The notes below the pieces were generated by a model. The model was not told the DNA's origin, did not search any database, and saw nothing but the letters and a program-made list of their open reading frames with translations. DNA of 64,000 nucleotides from Cohnella laeviribosi DSM 21336 (GTDB lineage: Bacteria > Bacillota > Bacilli > Paenibacillales > Paenibacillaceae), in the NCBI RefSeq assembly GCF_000378425.1, contig NZ_KB899813.1, positions 1 through 64,000 on the forward strand, given 5' to 3'. Positions within the stretch are counted from its first letter, which is position 1; each line of letters opens with the position of its first letter. Shown here piece by piece: positions 45,051 to 53,135 of this stretch. A program made the position numbers and the translations under genes.

Positions 45051-46102
45051 ACGTTTATCGCTACGAGGAAAATCCGCTCATTACGCCTTCGGACGTGAAG
45101 CCGTATCATGAAGGCTTCAAGGTCATCGGGGCGTTCAACGCGGGCGTTGCCGAGTACAACGGGGAGACGCTTCTTCTTCTAAGAGTTGCCGAGCAGCCGG
45201 TCAGCGGCGACCCCGACATCGTGCTGGCTCCGGTGTTCAAGCCGGAGACGGGCTCGCTGGAGCTGGTGGAGCTGAACCGAAACGACGAGCGCTACGATTT
45301 CTCGGATCCCCGCGTCGTCCGGGATCGGACGCAGGGCGCAAGCTTTGCCTATTTGACGTCGATCTCCTATATTCGCATTGCCAGAAGCCGGGACGGACGC
45401 CGTTTTACCATCGACGACAAGCCGTTCATTTATCCTTCCAACGCGCAGGAGACGTTCGGCATCGAGGACCCGCGCGTCACGCGGATCGGCGACGTCTATT
45501 ACATCTACTTCTCGGCCGTTTCGCCCGTCGGAATCGGCGAATCGATGATTTCCACCCGCGATTTCGTCACGTACGAGCACCATGGCATGATCTTCTGCCC
45601 GGACAACAAGGACGTGCTGATCTTCCCGGAGCGCATCGGCGGGAAATATTATGCCCTTCACCGTCCGACGACGAGGAGCGTCGGCAATCCGGAAATCTGG
45701 ATCGCCGAAAGCGACAATCTGCTGCAATGGGGAAACCACCGGCACCTGCTCGGACTGCGCGAGGGAATGTGGGACAGCGGCCGAATCGGCGGAGGCGCGG
45801 TTCCGATCCGGACGGACAAAGGCTGGCTCGAGCTGTATCACGGCGCCACCAAGGAGCACCGGTACTGCATGGGAGCCGTGCTGCTCGACTTGAACGATCC
45901 TTCCAAGGTGATCGCCCGTTCGGCCAGCCCGCTGCTCGAGCCGGATGCGCCCTATGAGAAGAAGGGCTTTTTCGGGGATGTCGTCTTCTCCTGCGGCGCT
46001 CTCGTCAAGGGCGACACGGTCAGGATGTATTACGGCGTCGCGGATACGTCGATGGCCTGTGCGGAGCTGAGCTTGAAAGAAATATTGGATTCCTTGATTT
46101 AG
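45047..46102 (+). CDS. GH130-family mannoside phosphorylase/hydrolase
   Basis: A 351-residue cytosolic GH130 enzyme, a five-bladed propeller family that phosphorolyses or hydrolyses beta-mannosides. It carries the family motif GIEDPR (catalytic Asp, about residue 145), NAGVAEYNGETLLLLRVAE near the N-terminus, RPTTRSVGNPEIWIA and LELYHGA, and a C-terminal YYGVADTSM. Such features occur in beta-1,2- and beta-1,4-mannoside phosphorylases; the linkage cannot be told by eye. The GTG start overlaps the previous stop. Confidence 0.85.
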   Translation: MNVYRYEENPLITPSDVKPYHEGFKVIGAFNAGVAEYNGETLLLLRVAEQPVSGDPDIVLAPVFKPETGSLELVELNRNDERYDFSDPRVVRDRTQGASFAYLTSISYIRIARSRDGRRFTIDDKPFIYPSNAQETFGIEDPRVTRIGDVYYIYFSAVSPVGIGESMISTRDFVTYEHHGMIFCPDNKDVLIFPERIGGKYYALHRPTTRSVGNPEIWIAESDNLLQWGNHRHLLGLREGMWDSGRIGGGAVPIRTDKGWLELYHGATKEHRYCMGAVLLDLNDPSKVIARSASPLLEPDAPYEKKGFFGDVVFSCGALVKGDTVRMYYGVADTSMACAELSLKEILDSLI

Positions 46103-46159
46103 AATTACAAAACAACATTACAATAAAGTTTTTTATCCAAAAATAACCTTAAAATAAAG

Positions 46160-46209
46160 TTGACAAAATATAAAAGTAACTTAAAATGATTGGTATAAAG
46201 CGGTTACAA
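46160..46209 (+). promoter_or_regulatory. Promoter of the mannoside importer operon with operator half-site
   Basis: A perfect TTGACA (46160-46165) and TAAAAT (46182-46187) with a 16-bp spacer. GTTACAA at 46203-46209 matches half of the palindrome at 43999 and lies near the predicted start of transcription. Confidence 0.55.
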
Positions 46210-46276
46210 ACAAGTTTTGGATCGCTGTGCGATGCTCCAGGCGCTTCAAGGAATACATAGACGAGGGGGTGAGAAC

Positions 46277-47167
46277 GTGCGGTTCAAAAAATATGAGGGT
46301 TATCTGTTTATTTCCCCTTGGATTATCGGCTTTTTCGTGTTTACGATCGCACCGCTCGTGTTTGCCTTCTACGTCGGCCTGACCGAATGGGATACGTTCA
46401 ACAAGCCGAAATTCGTCGGCTTGGACAATTACGCGGCTCTCTTTAAGGACGAGGACTTCATCAAAGCCCTGTGGGTCACCGTCAAATTTGCCGCCATCTC
46501 GGTGCCGCTTGGAATCGCAACCTCGATGCTGATCGCGATCCTGGTCAACACCAAAGTGAAGGGCGTTTACTTTTTTCGAACTGCGCTGTATTTGCCTGCC
46601 GTCGTATCCGGCGTCTCCATCTCGCTGCTGTGGAAATGGATTCTCGACAAAGATTTCGGCCTGATCAACCTGCTGCTGTCCAAACTCGGCATTCCGCCGA
46701 TCGGATGGCTGACCGATCCGGCCTTTGTCATGCCCTCCTACTTGATGATCGTCATTTGGGGAGCGGGCGGCGGAATGCTGACCTATCTGGCCGGCCTGCA
46801 GGACATTCCGAAACACCTGTACGAAGCGGCGGAAATCGACGGCGCGAACGGGTTCCGGAAATTCAGGCACATTACGCTCCCGATGCTGTCGCCGGTCATT
46901 TTCTACAATCTGATCATGGGGATCGTCGGCGCGATGCGCAAGTTTGGCGACGCCTACATCATCGGAGGAGCCGGGAACGAAGGCCGGTTTTACATGATTT
47001 ATTTGTACGAAAACGCGTTCAAGTATTTCAAAATGGGCTATGCAACCGCCATGGCATGGATTCTGTTCGTCATCATTCTCATCCTAACGCTGTTGGCCTT
47101 TAAGTCGTCGTCCGCCTGGGTTTATTACGAAAGCGAAGTCAAACCGCGGGCGCGGAAAGGAAGGTGA
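46277..47167 (+). CDS. Carbohydrate ABC importer permease (UgpA/MalF-like, mannoside locus)
   Basis: A 296-residue permease with first span YEGYLFISPWIIGFFVFTIAP and EAA loop EAAEIDGANGFRKFRHITLP. The GTG at 46277 follows GAGGGGGTGAG; the open frame extends 20 codons upstream without a ribosome binding site. It follows its own promoter at 46160. No ATPase gene is present. Confidence 0.87.
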   Translation: MRFKKYEGYLFISPWIIGFFVFTIAPLVFAFYVGLTEWDTFNKPKFVGLDNYAALFKDEDFIKALWVTVKFAAISVPLGIATSMLIAILVNTKVKGVYFFRTALYLPAVVSGVSISLLWKWILDKDFGLINLLLSKLGIPPIGWLTDPAFVMPSYLMIVIWGAGGGMLTYLAGLQDIPKHLYEAAEIDGANGFRKFRHITLPMLSPVIFYNLIMGIVGAMRKFGDAYIIGGAGNEGRFYMIYLYENAFKYFKMGYATAMAWILFVIILILTLLAFKSSSAWVYYESEVKPRARKGR

Positions 47168-47171
47168 TCCG

Positions 47172-48026
47172 ATGACCTCCTATGCGATGGGAAAAAAACA
47201 GAGAAGAATCGCGCGCACCGCGATGCTGTACGTCTTGCTGGGGCTCTTCTCCCTTAGCACCTTGTTTCCGCTGCTGTGGATGATTTCCACCTCGCTGAAG
47301 TCCGGGGATCTGATCTTCGAAATTCCTCCCCGTTTTTGGCCGGACGGCTTCCATTGGGAGAACTATTCGCGGGCCGTTACCGAGATCAACTTTTTTGTCC
47401 TGTTCAAGAATACGGCGGTCATTACGTTCTTTCACCTGCTATCCGACGTGTTCGTGTCCGCCTTCGTGGCGTACGGCTTCGCACGATTCCACTTTCCGGG
47501 GAAAAACATCTGGTTTCTTCTGGTGCTCTCCACCATTATGCTGCCGGGAGAAGTGACGATGATTCCCGTGTTTATCGGGTTCAGCGAGATCGGATGGGTG
47601 AATTCCATCCTGCCGCTGGTCGTGCCCGGCTTTTTCGGAGGCGCGCCCGTGTTTATTTTCCTGCTTCGGCAGTTTTTCCTCTCGATTCCGAAGGAGCTGG
47701 AAGAGTCCGCGACGATCGACGGAGCGAACAGCTTCACGATTTTCTGGCGGATTTTCCTGCCGCTGTCCGTTCCCGCGTTGATTACGATCGCGATCTTCTC
47801 CTTCCAGGGAAGCTGGAACGATCTGCTCGGACCGCTCATCTATTTGAACGATGAAGACAAATTCACGCTGACGCTGGGCTTGTCGATGTTCAAAGGCATC
47901 ATGAAGGTCGAGTGGGGGCCGCTGATGGCGGGGTCGATTTTGGCGCTGCTGCCGGTTCTGATCGTCTTCTTTCTGGCGCAGAGACATTTCGTCGAAGGCG
48001 TCAAGCTGAGCGGAATCAAAGGATAA
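47172..48026 (+). CDS. Carbohydrate ABC importer permease (AraQ/MalG-like, mannoside locus)
   Basis: A 284-residue permease with six predicted spans, EAA loop ESATIDGANSFTIFWRIFLP and the GVKLSGIKG C-terminus of MalG-side subunits. It starts 4 bases after the first permease stops, with AAGGTGAT upstream. Confidence 0.87.
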   Translation: MTSYAMGKKQRRIARTAMLYVLLGLFSLSTLFPLLWMISTSLKSGDLIFEIPPRFWPDGFHWENYSRAVTEINFFVLFKNTAVITFFHLLSDVFVSAFVAYGFARFHFPGKNIWFLLVLSTIMLPGEVTMIPVFIGFSEIGWVNSILPLVVPGFFGGAPVFIFLLRQFFLSIPKELEESATIDGANSFTIFWRIFLPLSVPALITIAIFSFQGSWNDLLGPLIYLNDEDKFTLTLGLSMFKGIMKVEWGPLMAGSILALLPVLIVFFLAQRHFVEGVKLSGIKG

Positions 48027-48093
48027 GGAATGAGACTGATTTCAGCTTCATGGCTGGAATCCATTTCAAAATAACAAAAAGGGGAACTCTGAC

Positions 48094-49365
48094 GTGAAAA
48101 CAAAAAGAAGTGGAAAAGCTGGATTGCTTCTCTCTTTGGTGCTGGCGTTCATGGTCGTGCTGTCCGCTTGCGGAGGCGGCGGGAACAACGGAAACGGGGC
48201 GTCCGGCAGCCCGGATAAGCCCGCGGAATCCTCGCAGCCGGCCGGGAAAGTGAAGCTGAAAGTCGCGACCTGGGCGGGCGCGGACGAACTGAGGGAATTC
48301 GAGGCGCTGGTCGCGAAGCTGAATGAGAAAGCGACCGACTATGAGCTCCAAGTGCAAAGCATCCCGGCGGACTATTATCAGAAGCTGCAAACGATGATCG
48401 CGGGCAAACAAGCTCCCGACTTCATGTGGCTGTCTCAGGAATACGTCCCGCAATATGCCAGCCTGGGCGCGCTCGCTCCGCTTGACGAGTATCTGTCCGG
48501 CATCAGCAGCTTCCATGCGGACGACTACTTCCCTGGCGCGCTTGACGTAGGCAAGTTCAACAACCAAACGTATGCGCTTCCCTGGATTTCCCAGCCTTAC
48601 ATGCTGTACTACAACCAAGACATGTTTGAAAAGGCGGGCGTGGAGCTTCCGACCAACGATTGGACTTGGGACGACTTCATTGCCGCGGGCCAGAAGCTGA
48701 CGAAAGACGGAGAATGGGGCGCCCTGATCAACAACATTCCGACCGCGATGTACACTTGGTCGTACGGCGGAGACGTGTTCGACAAGGACGGCAACATCGT
48801 GCTGAATTCTCCCGAATCGATCCAGGGTCTGGAAATGTACCAGAAGATCGTCAAGTCCGGCATCGCGCCCGATCGCGCGCAAGCCGACTCCATGGGCAAC
48901 GGCGACATGTTCAAAACCGGTAAAGTCGCCATGTTCATCGGCGGCGCAGGCGACGATTTCGAGAAAACGGTGAAGTTCAAAGTCGGCATGGTCGTTCCTC
49001 CGAAAGGCACGAAGCAAGTCACGTTCAGCTGGATCGGCGTTACCGCCATGTCCAGTACGACCAAAAACCCTGCCGTCGCGGCAAAAGCGCTTGTGGACAT
49101 GACGAACGCAATCCATCAGTGGAAAGTCGTAGCGCCTACGAAATCCGGTTTCGACCTGATCAAGACGAGCCGACCGGAAAAAGAATATGCCGTCGAAACG
49201 ATCCGCAAAGCGTCCGAAGTGGCTCGCGGCTTCAACAACCAGCCGAAGCAAGCCGAAATCGACGGCACCATCTGGGAGCATTTGACCCAGCCGATCGAAA
49301 ATGGCGTAGACGTTAAGAAAGCGGTCGACAACACCATCAAAAAGTTCCAGGAAATTATCAAATAA
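48094..49365 (+). CDS. Extracellular sugar-binding lipoprotein (mannoside locus)
   Basis: A 423-residue binding protein whose signal peptide ends in LSAC (Cys about residue 28), followed by a Gly/Asn/Ser linker. The mature fold is MalE-like (QAPDFMWLSQEYVPQYASLGAL, YYNQDMFEKAGVELP, GKVAMFIGGAGDDF). GTG start with AAGGGGAA. It closes the importer operon; a strong terminator follows at 49391. Confidence 0.88.
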   Translation: MKTKRSGKAGLLLSLVLAFMVVLSACGGGGNNGNGASGSPDKPAESSQPAGKVKLKVATWAGADELREFEALVAKLNEKATDYELQVQSIPADYYQKLQTMIAGKQAPDFMWLSQEYVPQYASLGALAPLDEYLSGISSFHADDYFPGALDVGKFNNQTYALPWISQPYMLYYNQDMFEKAGVELPTNDWTWDDFIAAGQKLTKDGEWGALINNIPTAMYTWSYGGDVFDKDGNIVLNSPESIQGLEMYQKIVKSGIAPDRAQADSMGNGDMFKTGKVAMFIGGAGDDFEKTVKFKVGMVVPPKGTKQVTFSWIGVTAMSSTTKNPAVAAKALVDMTNAIHQWKVVAPTKSGFDLIKTSRPEKEYAVETIRKASEVARGFNNQPKQAEIDGTIWEHLTQPIENGVDVKKAVDNTIKKFQEIIK

Positions 49366-49390
49366 ACGAATAAGCCGAATGGTTTACCGT

Positions 49391-49444
49391 AAAAGCACCT
49401 GCCGCCATCGGAGGCTCTGCCGCCGGCAACGGCGGGTGCTTTTC
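49391..49444. terminator. Long bidirectional terminator after the mannoside operon
   Basis: AAAAGCACC(T)GCCG pairs with CGGCGGGTGCTTTT at the outer ends, with A-rich and T-rich flanks. Confidence 0.75.
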
Positions 49445-49472
49445 ATTTATCGGACCGGAGGAGAGAAGCATC

Positions 49473-49682
49473 GTGCCGAACCGGTTCGTATTCGACTTTA
49501 CGAAGCAGGGAGAATACTTGCCGGTAGGCTGGTGGGACCGCACCCGCCATAACCTGGACGAGGATACGTTCGGTCTCATGTCTTATGTCGGCAAGTTCTC
49601 GCAAGGACCCGACGGCTCGCAGGAAACGATCAACCTGATGGCGGCCGTGCTGGGCGCAACGCTGCTGCGGGCAGGCCGCATC
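49473..49682 (+). pseudogene. Truncated gene start, unrecognised
   Basis: A GTG with GAGGAGAG opens a frame beginning MPNRFVFDFTKQ that reads like the start of a real protein (YLPVGWWDRTRHNLDEDTFGLM) for about 65 codons. It then loses protein character and runs into the regulatory boxes and promoter of the next gene. It is probably the 5' remnant of a deleted enzyme gene of the mannoside locus. I do not recognise the family. Confidence 0.45.
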
Positions 49683-49683
49683 T

Positions 49684-49711
49684 TTGCGGTCGCCCGCAAT
49701 TTTTTTGCGCG
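49684..49711 (+). promoter_or_regulatory. ComA-box-type tripartite site upstream of the sensor kinase
   Basis: TTGCGG-TCGC-CCGCAA (49684-49699) is a perfect match to the ComA box, TTGCGG-N4-CCGCAA. It is followed by a direct-repeat half-site TTTGCGCG at 49704-49711, exactly 21 bp from the first TTTGCG (49683). The last half-site starts 29 bp before the -10 element. This is the same geometry as at the ABC promoter (52982-53079). Confidence 0.75.
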
Positions 49712-49732
49712 ATTCTCCCCTTTGCATTCATT

Positions 49733-49738
49733 TATAAT
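49733..49738 (+). promoter_or_regulatory. -10 element of the sensor-kinase operon
   Basis: A perfect TATAAT without any -35 consensus, as expected for a promoter that needs an activator bound near -40. Confidence 0.6.
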
Positions 49739-49797
49739 GGTCTTAGCGATTTTTGAACGTTCCCATTATTCTCATAGAAGGAGATCATGACGAACCG

Positions 49798-52293
49798 ATG
49801 AACAATGGCGACCTGATCCGAAGCGCCGGGCAATTCCTTCAACACATGCCGGACCCCATCTATATTCTCGATCTCGATCGTCGCATCGTGTGGGTTAACG
49901 ATGCATTTCAACGTCTTTTTGGCTATACCGCCGACGAACTGAATCAGGAGCCAACCAGGTTCACGTTACCCGGCGGAGAGGATACAGCGGTCTGCCTCTA
50001 CCGCAAGGACGGCACACCGGTTTACGCGCGTTGTTGCCCCGTCCCTATTCCGAACGAAGACAAGGAAACGGCGGCTTATTCGGTCGTTTTGAAAGAATGC
50101 GCGGCGCAATATACAGAGGGTCCCCCGATTAGCAAGAGTGAAGAAAGATACAAAATTGCCGCGGAGAACACCTCGGATACGATTGTGCTGGTCGACAACG
50201 AGGCCATTGTTCGCTATGTCTCCCCATCCATCAAAACGATTTCGGGATACAACGTCGAAGACTATGAAGGCATGGATGCCTTCGACGTTATCCATCCGGA
50301 CGATGCCGACCGCGTACGCTTCTTGCATGCGGAGGTCGTTCGGTCCAAGCTGCCGGTGGATTTGGAGTACCGGATCGTTCACGCTCGAGGCGATACCGTC
50401 CACATCGAGGCTCGGGTCATGCCCGTTCTGTACGGCAACGGGGCGGTGCAGTATGTAGTGGCGGTCGCAAGGGATGTCACCGAACGGAAGAAGACCGAGA
50501 AGCTGCTGCAAAATATTTTGGATAATGTGAACGCTGCCGTGTGGTCTTCGGACAAGGACTTTGCCCGTTTGACGCTCTGTTCGGAAAGCATCGAAAAAAT
50601 GTTCGGCGTGCCTAAGCCTGTTGCAGAGGCCAATCCCTACCGCTTGCTGGATCGCGTTCGTCCGGACGACCGGGCCGCTCTGGCGGAGGAGATTGAACAT
50701 AAGCTGAGGCGGGGGCTGCCGGCGGTCAAGTCGTTTCGGCTGATCGACGATCGCGAGGAAAGCAGATGGGTCCGGCTGATCGCCCAGCCCATTATGGACA
50801 ATAAGGGCGCTATCGAGCGGATAGACGGCATTTTCTTGGATATAACCGAGAAGAAGCGTTCGGAGTTGGCCTTGGAGGAGAGCGAGCAAAGGTACAAGTC
50901 TCTGTTCGAGAACAATCTGGACGGCGTTTTTTCCATCGATCTGAACTTATATTTTGTCAATGCCAACCGGGCTTTCGAGACGATCACCGGCATTGAATTA
51001 AGCAAGCTGACCGATCGCTGCTTTATGGGATTGGTGTTTGACGAGGATCATGCGCCGGTTTATGAAGTTCTTTTCCAGGTGATGCAGCACCAGGAGCCCA
51101 GGGATATTGAATGCCGCATTCAAAAGGGAAAGCTTGGCGAGAAAATCGTCAACATCACCTTCGTTCCGATTCTTCTTTCCGGGAAGCTGATCGGCGTTCA
51201 CGGTATCGTGAAAGATATTACCGACCGCAAAAGAGAAGAAAGGGAACTCATCCAAAGGGAAGAGAGGTACAAATTTCTCCAGCAAAGCTTAAACCGCTTC
51301 TCGAACGACCTTACGAACGTCATGAAGGTATCGGATTTGGAGCAGCGTTTGATTCGCGAGGTTAAGGAAGTCCTTCAAGTAACAAACGCATCCATCGAGG
51401 AAGTGCCGAGGGGACAGGAGCCTGCCGTGACGAGCCCCCAAGTAACGCGGGTCAAGATCGGCGAAAAGCAGCATCCGGTCTATTTGCGGATCAACATGGA
51501 TCGCGCCATGCTGAAGATCGAGGAAGAATGGCTGGAAACGGCGGTTCATTACGTCACCATCCTCTATGACAATCTTCAATTGATTGAGGATCTCATGAAG
51601 CGGCTGGAGGACATGGTGAACCAAAATGAAACGCCGAAATGGATGCTCAGGCTGCTGTTCCAATTATCGGAGAAAGAAAGGTTCTCGCTTTCCAGCGACT
51701 TGCACGATTCCGTGCTGCAGGATCTGATCATCTGGTACCGCAAGCTGGAGTCGCTCAGATCGTCGAAGCCTTTTTCCGAGGAAATCCGCAAGGAATTGAT
51801 CCGGATCGAAGAGGGGCTTCTGGATGCGATTCACCAGATTCGGATTACCTGCAACGAACTGCGCCCTCCTTTTCTTCTGAATATGGGGCTGGTCGAGTCG
51901 TTAAAGAGTCTTTTTACGTATACGAGAATGTTTGCCAACTATGAGATCGAATTTGCCGCGGAACCCTTCGACTGTCTCCTGAATGAGGAGGAAATTCTCG
52001 GGGTGTACCGCATCGTTCAGGAGCTGCTCAACAATGCGTCGAAACACTCGGCGGCGGCCAAAGTGCGCATGGCTTTGACAAGCGATAACCGCGGCGTCTA
52101 TTTTTCCTATTCGGACGACGGGGTAGGGATCGATTTGGCATCCTTTGAAAGCTCGTTCCAGCATATGGGCATTACGGGCATTGAAAAGAGAGTGCTCAGT
52201 TTGGGCGGGGAAGTCCAGTTTAACTCGTCTCCGGGCCAAGGGTTTCACGTAAACCTCTCCATTCCTAAAAATATGGAACGCAAAGGGGATTGA
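49798..52293 (+). CDS. Soluble multi-PAS sensor histidine kinase (NarL/ComP type)
   Basis: An 831-residue kinase with no membrane span. Four PAS domains are visible (about residues 10-110, 130-245, 250-365, 375-490; examples YILDLDRRIVWVNDAF and TIVLVDNEAIVRYVSPSIKTISGY). A linker or GAF-like part (about 500-610) follows, then a HisKA_3 dimerisation domain with the box LHDSVLQDLI (His 636) and an HATPase domain (ELLNNASKHS, DDGVGID). The H-box is of the ComP/DegS type. A perfectly spaced GAAGGAGA serves a 4-codon frame (49787-49798) whose stop overlaps this ATG, so coupling is likely. Its partner regulator starts 2 bases after the stop. Confidence 0.88.
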   Translation: MNNGDLIRSAGQFLQHMPDPIYILDLDRRIVWVNDAFQRLFGYTADELNQEPTRFTLPGGEDTAVCLYRKDGTPVYARCCPVPIPNEDKETAAYSVVLKECAAQYTEGPPISKSEERYKIAAENTSDTIVLVDNEAIVRYVSPSIKTISGYNVEDYEGMDAFDVIHPDDADRVRFLHAEVVRSKLPVDLEYRIVHARGDTVHIEARVMPVLYGNGAVQYVVAVARDVTERKKTEKLLQNILDNVNAAVWSSDKDFARLTLCSESIEKMFGVPKPVAEANPYRLLDRVRPDDRAALAEEIEHKLRRGLPAVKSFRLIDDREESRWVRLIAQPIMDNKGAIERIDGIFLDITEKKRSELALEESEQRYKSLFENNLDGVFSIDLNLYFVNANRAFETITGIELSKLTDRCFMGLVFDEDHAPVYEVLFQVMQHQEPRDIECRIQKGKLGEKIVNITFVPILLSGKLIGVHGIVKDITDRKREERELIQREERYKFLQQSLNRFSNDLTNVMKVSDLEQRLIREVKEVLQVTNASIEEVPRGQEPAVTSPQVTRVKIGEKQHPVYLRINMDRAMLKIEEEWLETAVHYVTILYDNLQLIEDLMKRLEDMVNQNETPKWMLRLLFQLSEKERFSLSSDLHDSVLQDLIIWYRKLESLRSSKPFSEEIRKELIRIEEGLLDAIHQIRITCNELRPPFLLNMGLVESLKSLFTYTRMFANYEIEFAAEPFDCLLNEEEILGVYRIVQELLNNASKHSAAAKVRMALTSDNRGVYFSYSDDGVGIDLASFESSFQHMGITGIEKRVLSLGGEVQFNSSPGQGFHVNLSIPKNMERKGD

Positions 52294-52294
52294 C

Positions 52295-52942
52295 ATGGAA
52301 ATACTGCTGGTTGACGATCATCGATCGGTCGTAGAAGGAACCAAAATGCTGATTGAATCCGAGCCGGACATGAACGTAACGATTGAGACGGATGTCTTTC
52401 TCGTGCCCGACTTGGTGCGTCTGAAGCATTTTGACGTCATGCTTTTTGATTTGTACATGCCGCATATCAACGGCGCCGATTTGTCGCGCAAGGTGCTCGA
52501 ATATGTGCCGGACGCCGTCATCCTGATTTACTCCGGGTTTGAAATCGCGCCGCATTTTAATTTGCTGATGGAATCGGGCGTATCGGGCTTTATTGCCAAA
52601 ACCTCCACCCGTGAGCAACTGATCCAAACCATTCGTTTCGCGGCGAGCAGAGCGGCCGTCATTCCGATGCAGCTGCTCAAACAGCTGCGGCGTCAGGAAA
52701 TTGTCGTGACAGGGGCGACGGAAAACGAAAAGACGACGATCACGAGCGAAGAAGACAAACTGCTCCGCGAACTGGCGAAAGGCAAAAGCAACAAGGAAAT
52801 ATCCAAAACGCTCATGATCAGCCAGCGGTCCCTGGAATACAGCTTAACGGAGCTGTTCCAGAAGTTCCATGTCAGCTCGCGGGTGGAGGTCATACGAAAA
52901 GCGAAAGCGCTCGGAATCCTTCCTTCGGAAGAATTATACTGA
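52295..52942 (+). CDS. ComA-like LuxR/NarL-family response regulator
   Basis: A 215-residue regulator with a receiver domain (acidic pocket VDDH, phospho-Asp 52 in LFDLYMP) and a C-terminal LuxR-type helix-turn-helix. It resembles Bacillus ComA more than DegU. Shared stretches include ILLVDDHRSVVEGTK and GADLSRKVL, and the DNA-recognition region NKEISKTLMISQRSLEYSLTELFQKFHVSSR (ComA: NQEIADALHLSKRSIEYSLTSIFNKLNVGSR, recalled). ComA-type boxes lie before its own operon and before the next operon, supporting positive autoregulation and control of the ABC genes. Confidence 0.85.
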   Translation: MEILLVDDHRSVVEGTKMLIESEPDMNVTIETDVFLVPDLVRLKHFDVMLFDLYMPHINGADLSRKVLEYVPDAVILIYSGFEIAPHFNLLMESGVSGFIAKTSTREQLIQTIRFAASRAAVIPMQLLKQLRRQEIVVTGATENEKTTITSEEDKLLRELAKGKSNKEISKTLMISQRSLEYSLTELFQKFHVSSRVEVIRKAKALGILPSEELY

Positions 52943-52952
52943 CCCCGTTTGA

Positions 52953-52978
52953 AAGATCGGCATAGGCCGGTCTTTTTT
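52953..52978 (+). terminator. Terminator after the response regulator
   Basis: AAGATCGG pairs with CCGGTCTT (one G-U pair) around a short loop, followed by TTTTGTTTTT. The T run merges into the first TTTGCGCG box. Confidence 0.7.
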
Positions 52979-52981
52979 GTT

Positions 52982-53052
52982 TTTGCGCGAGGGCCGCAAA
53001 TTTTTGCGGGAAATCGTTCATCGTTTGCGCGGAGAGGGCCATCGTTTGCGCG
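52982..53052 (+). promoter_or_regulatory. Four phased ComA-type half-sites upstream of the ABC operon
   Basis: TTTGCGCG at 52982, TTTGCGGG at 53003, TTTGCGCG at 53024 and TTTGCGCG at 53045 are spaced exactly 21 bp (two helical turns). An inverted CCGCAAA at 52994-53000 completes a ComA-like inverted pair with the first box (one base longer spacer) and a 7-bp-arm palindrome with the second. Confidence 0.75.
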
Positions 53053-53073
53053 TTCGCGGATCTCCCTCTCCCT

Positions 53074-53079
53074 TATGAT
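53074..53079 (+). promoter_or_regulatory. -10 element of the ABC/lipoprotein operon
   Basis: TATGAT lies 29 bp after the start of the last TTTGCGCG box, identical to the geometry at the kinase promoter. No -35 consensus. Confidence 0.55.
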
Positions 53080-53135
53080 GGATTCATACCGAGCGAGTGT
53101 ACGGTTAACAAAATCCAATTCGGAGGCTTAAAGAC

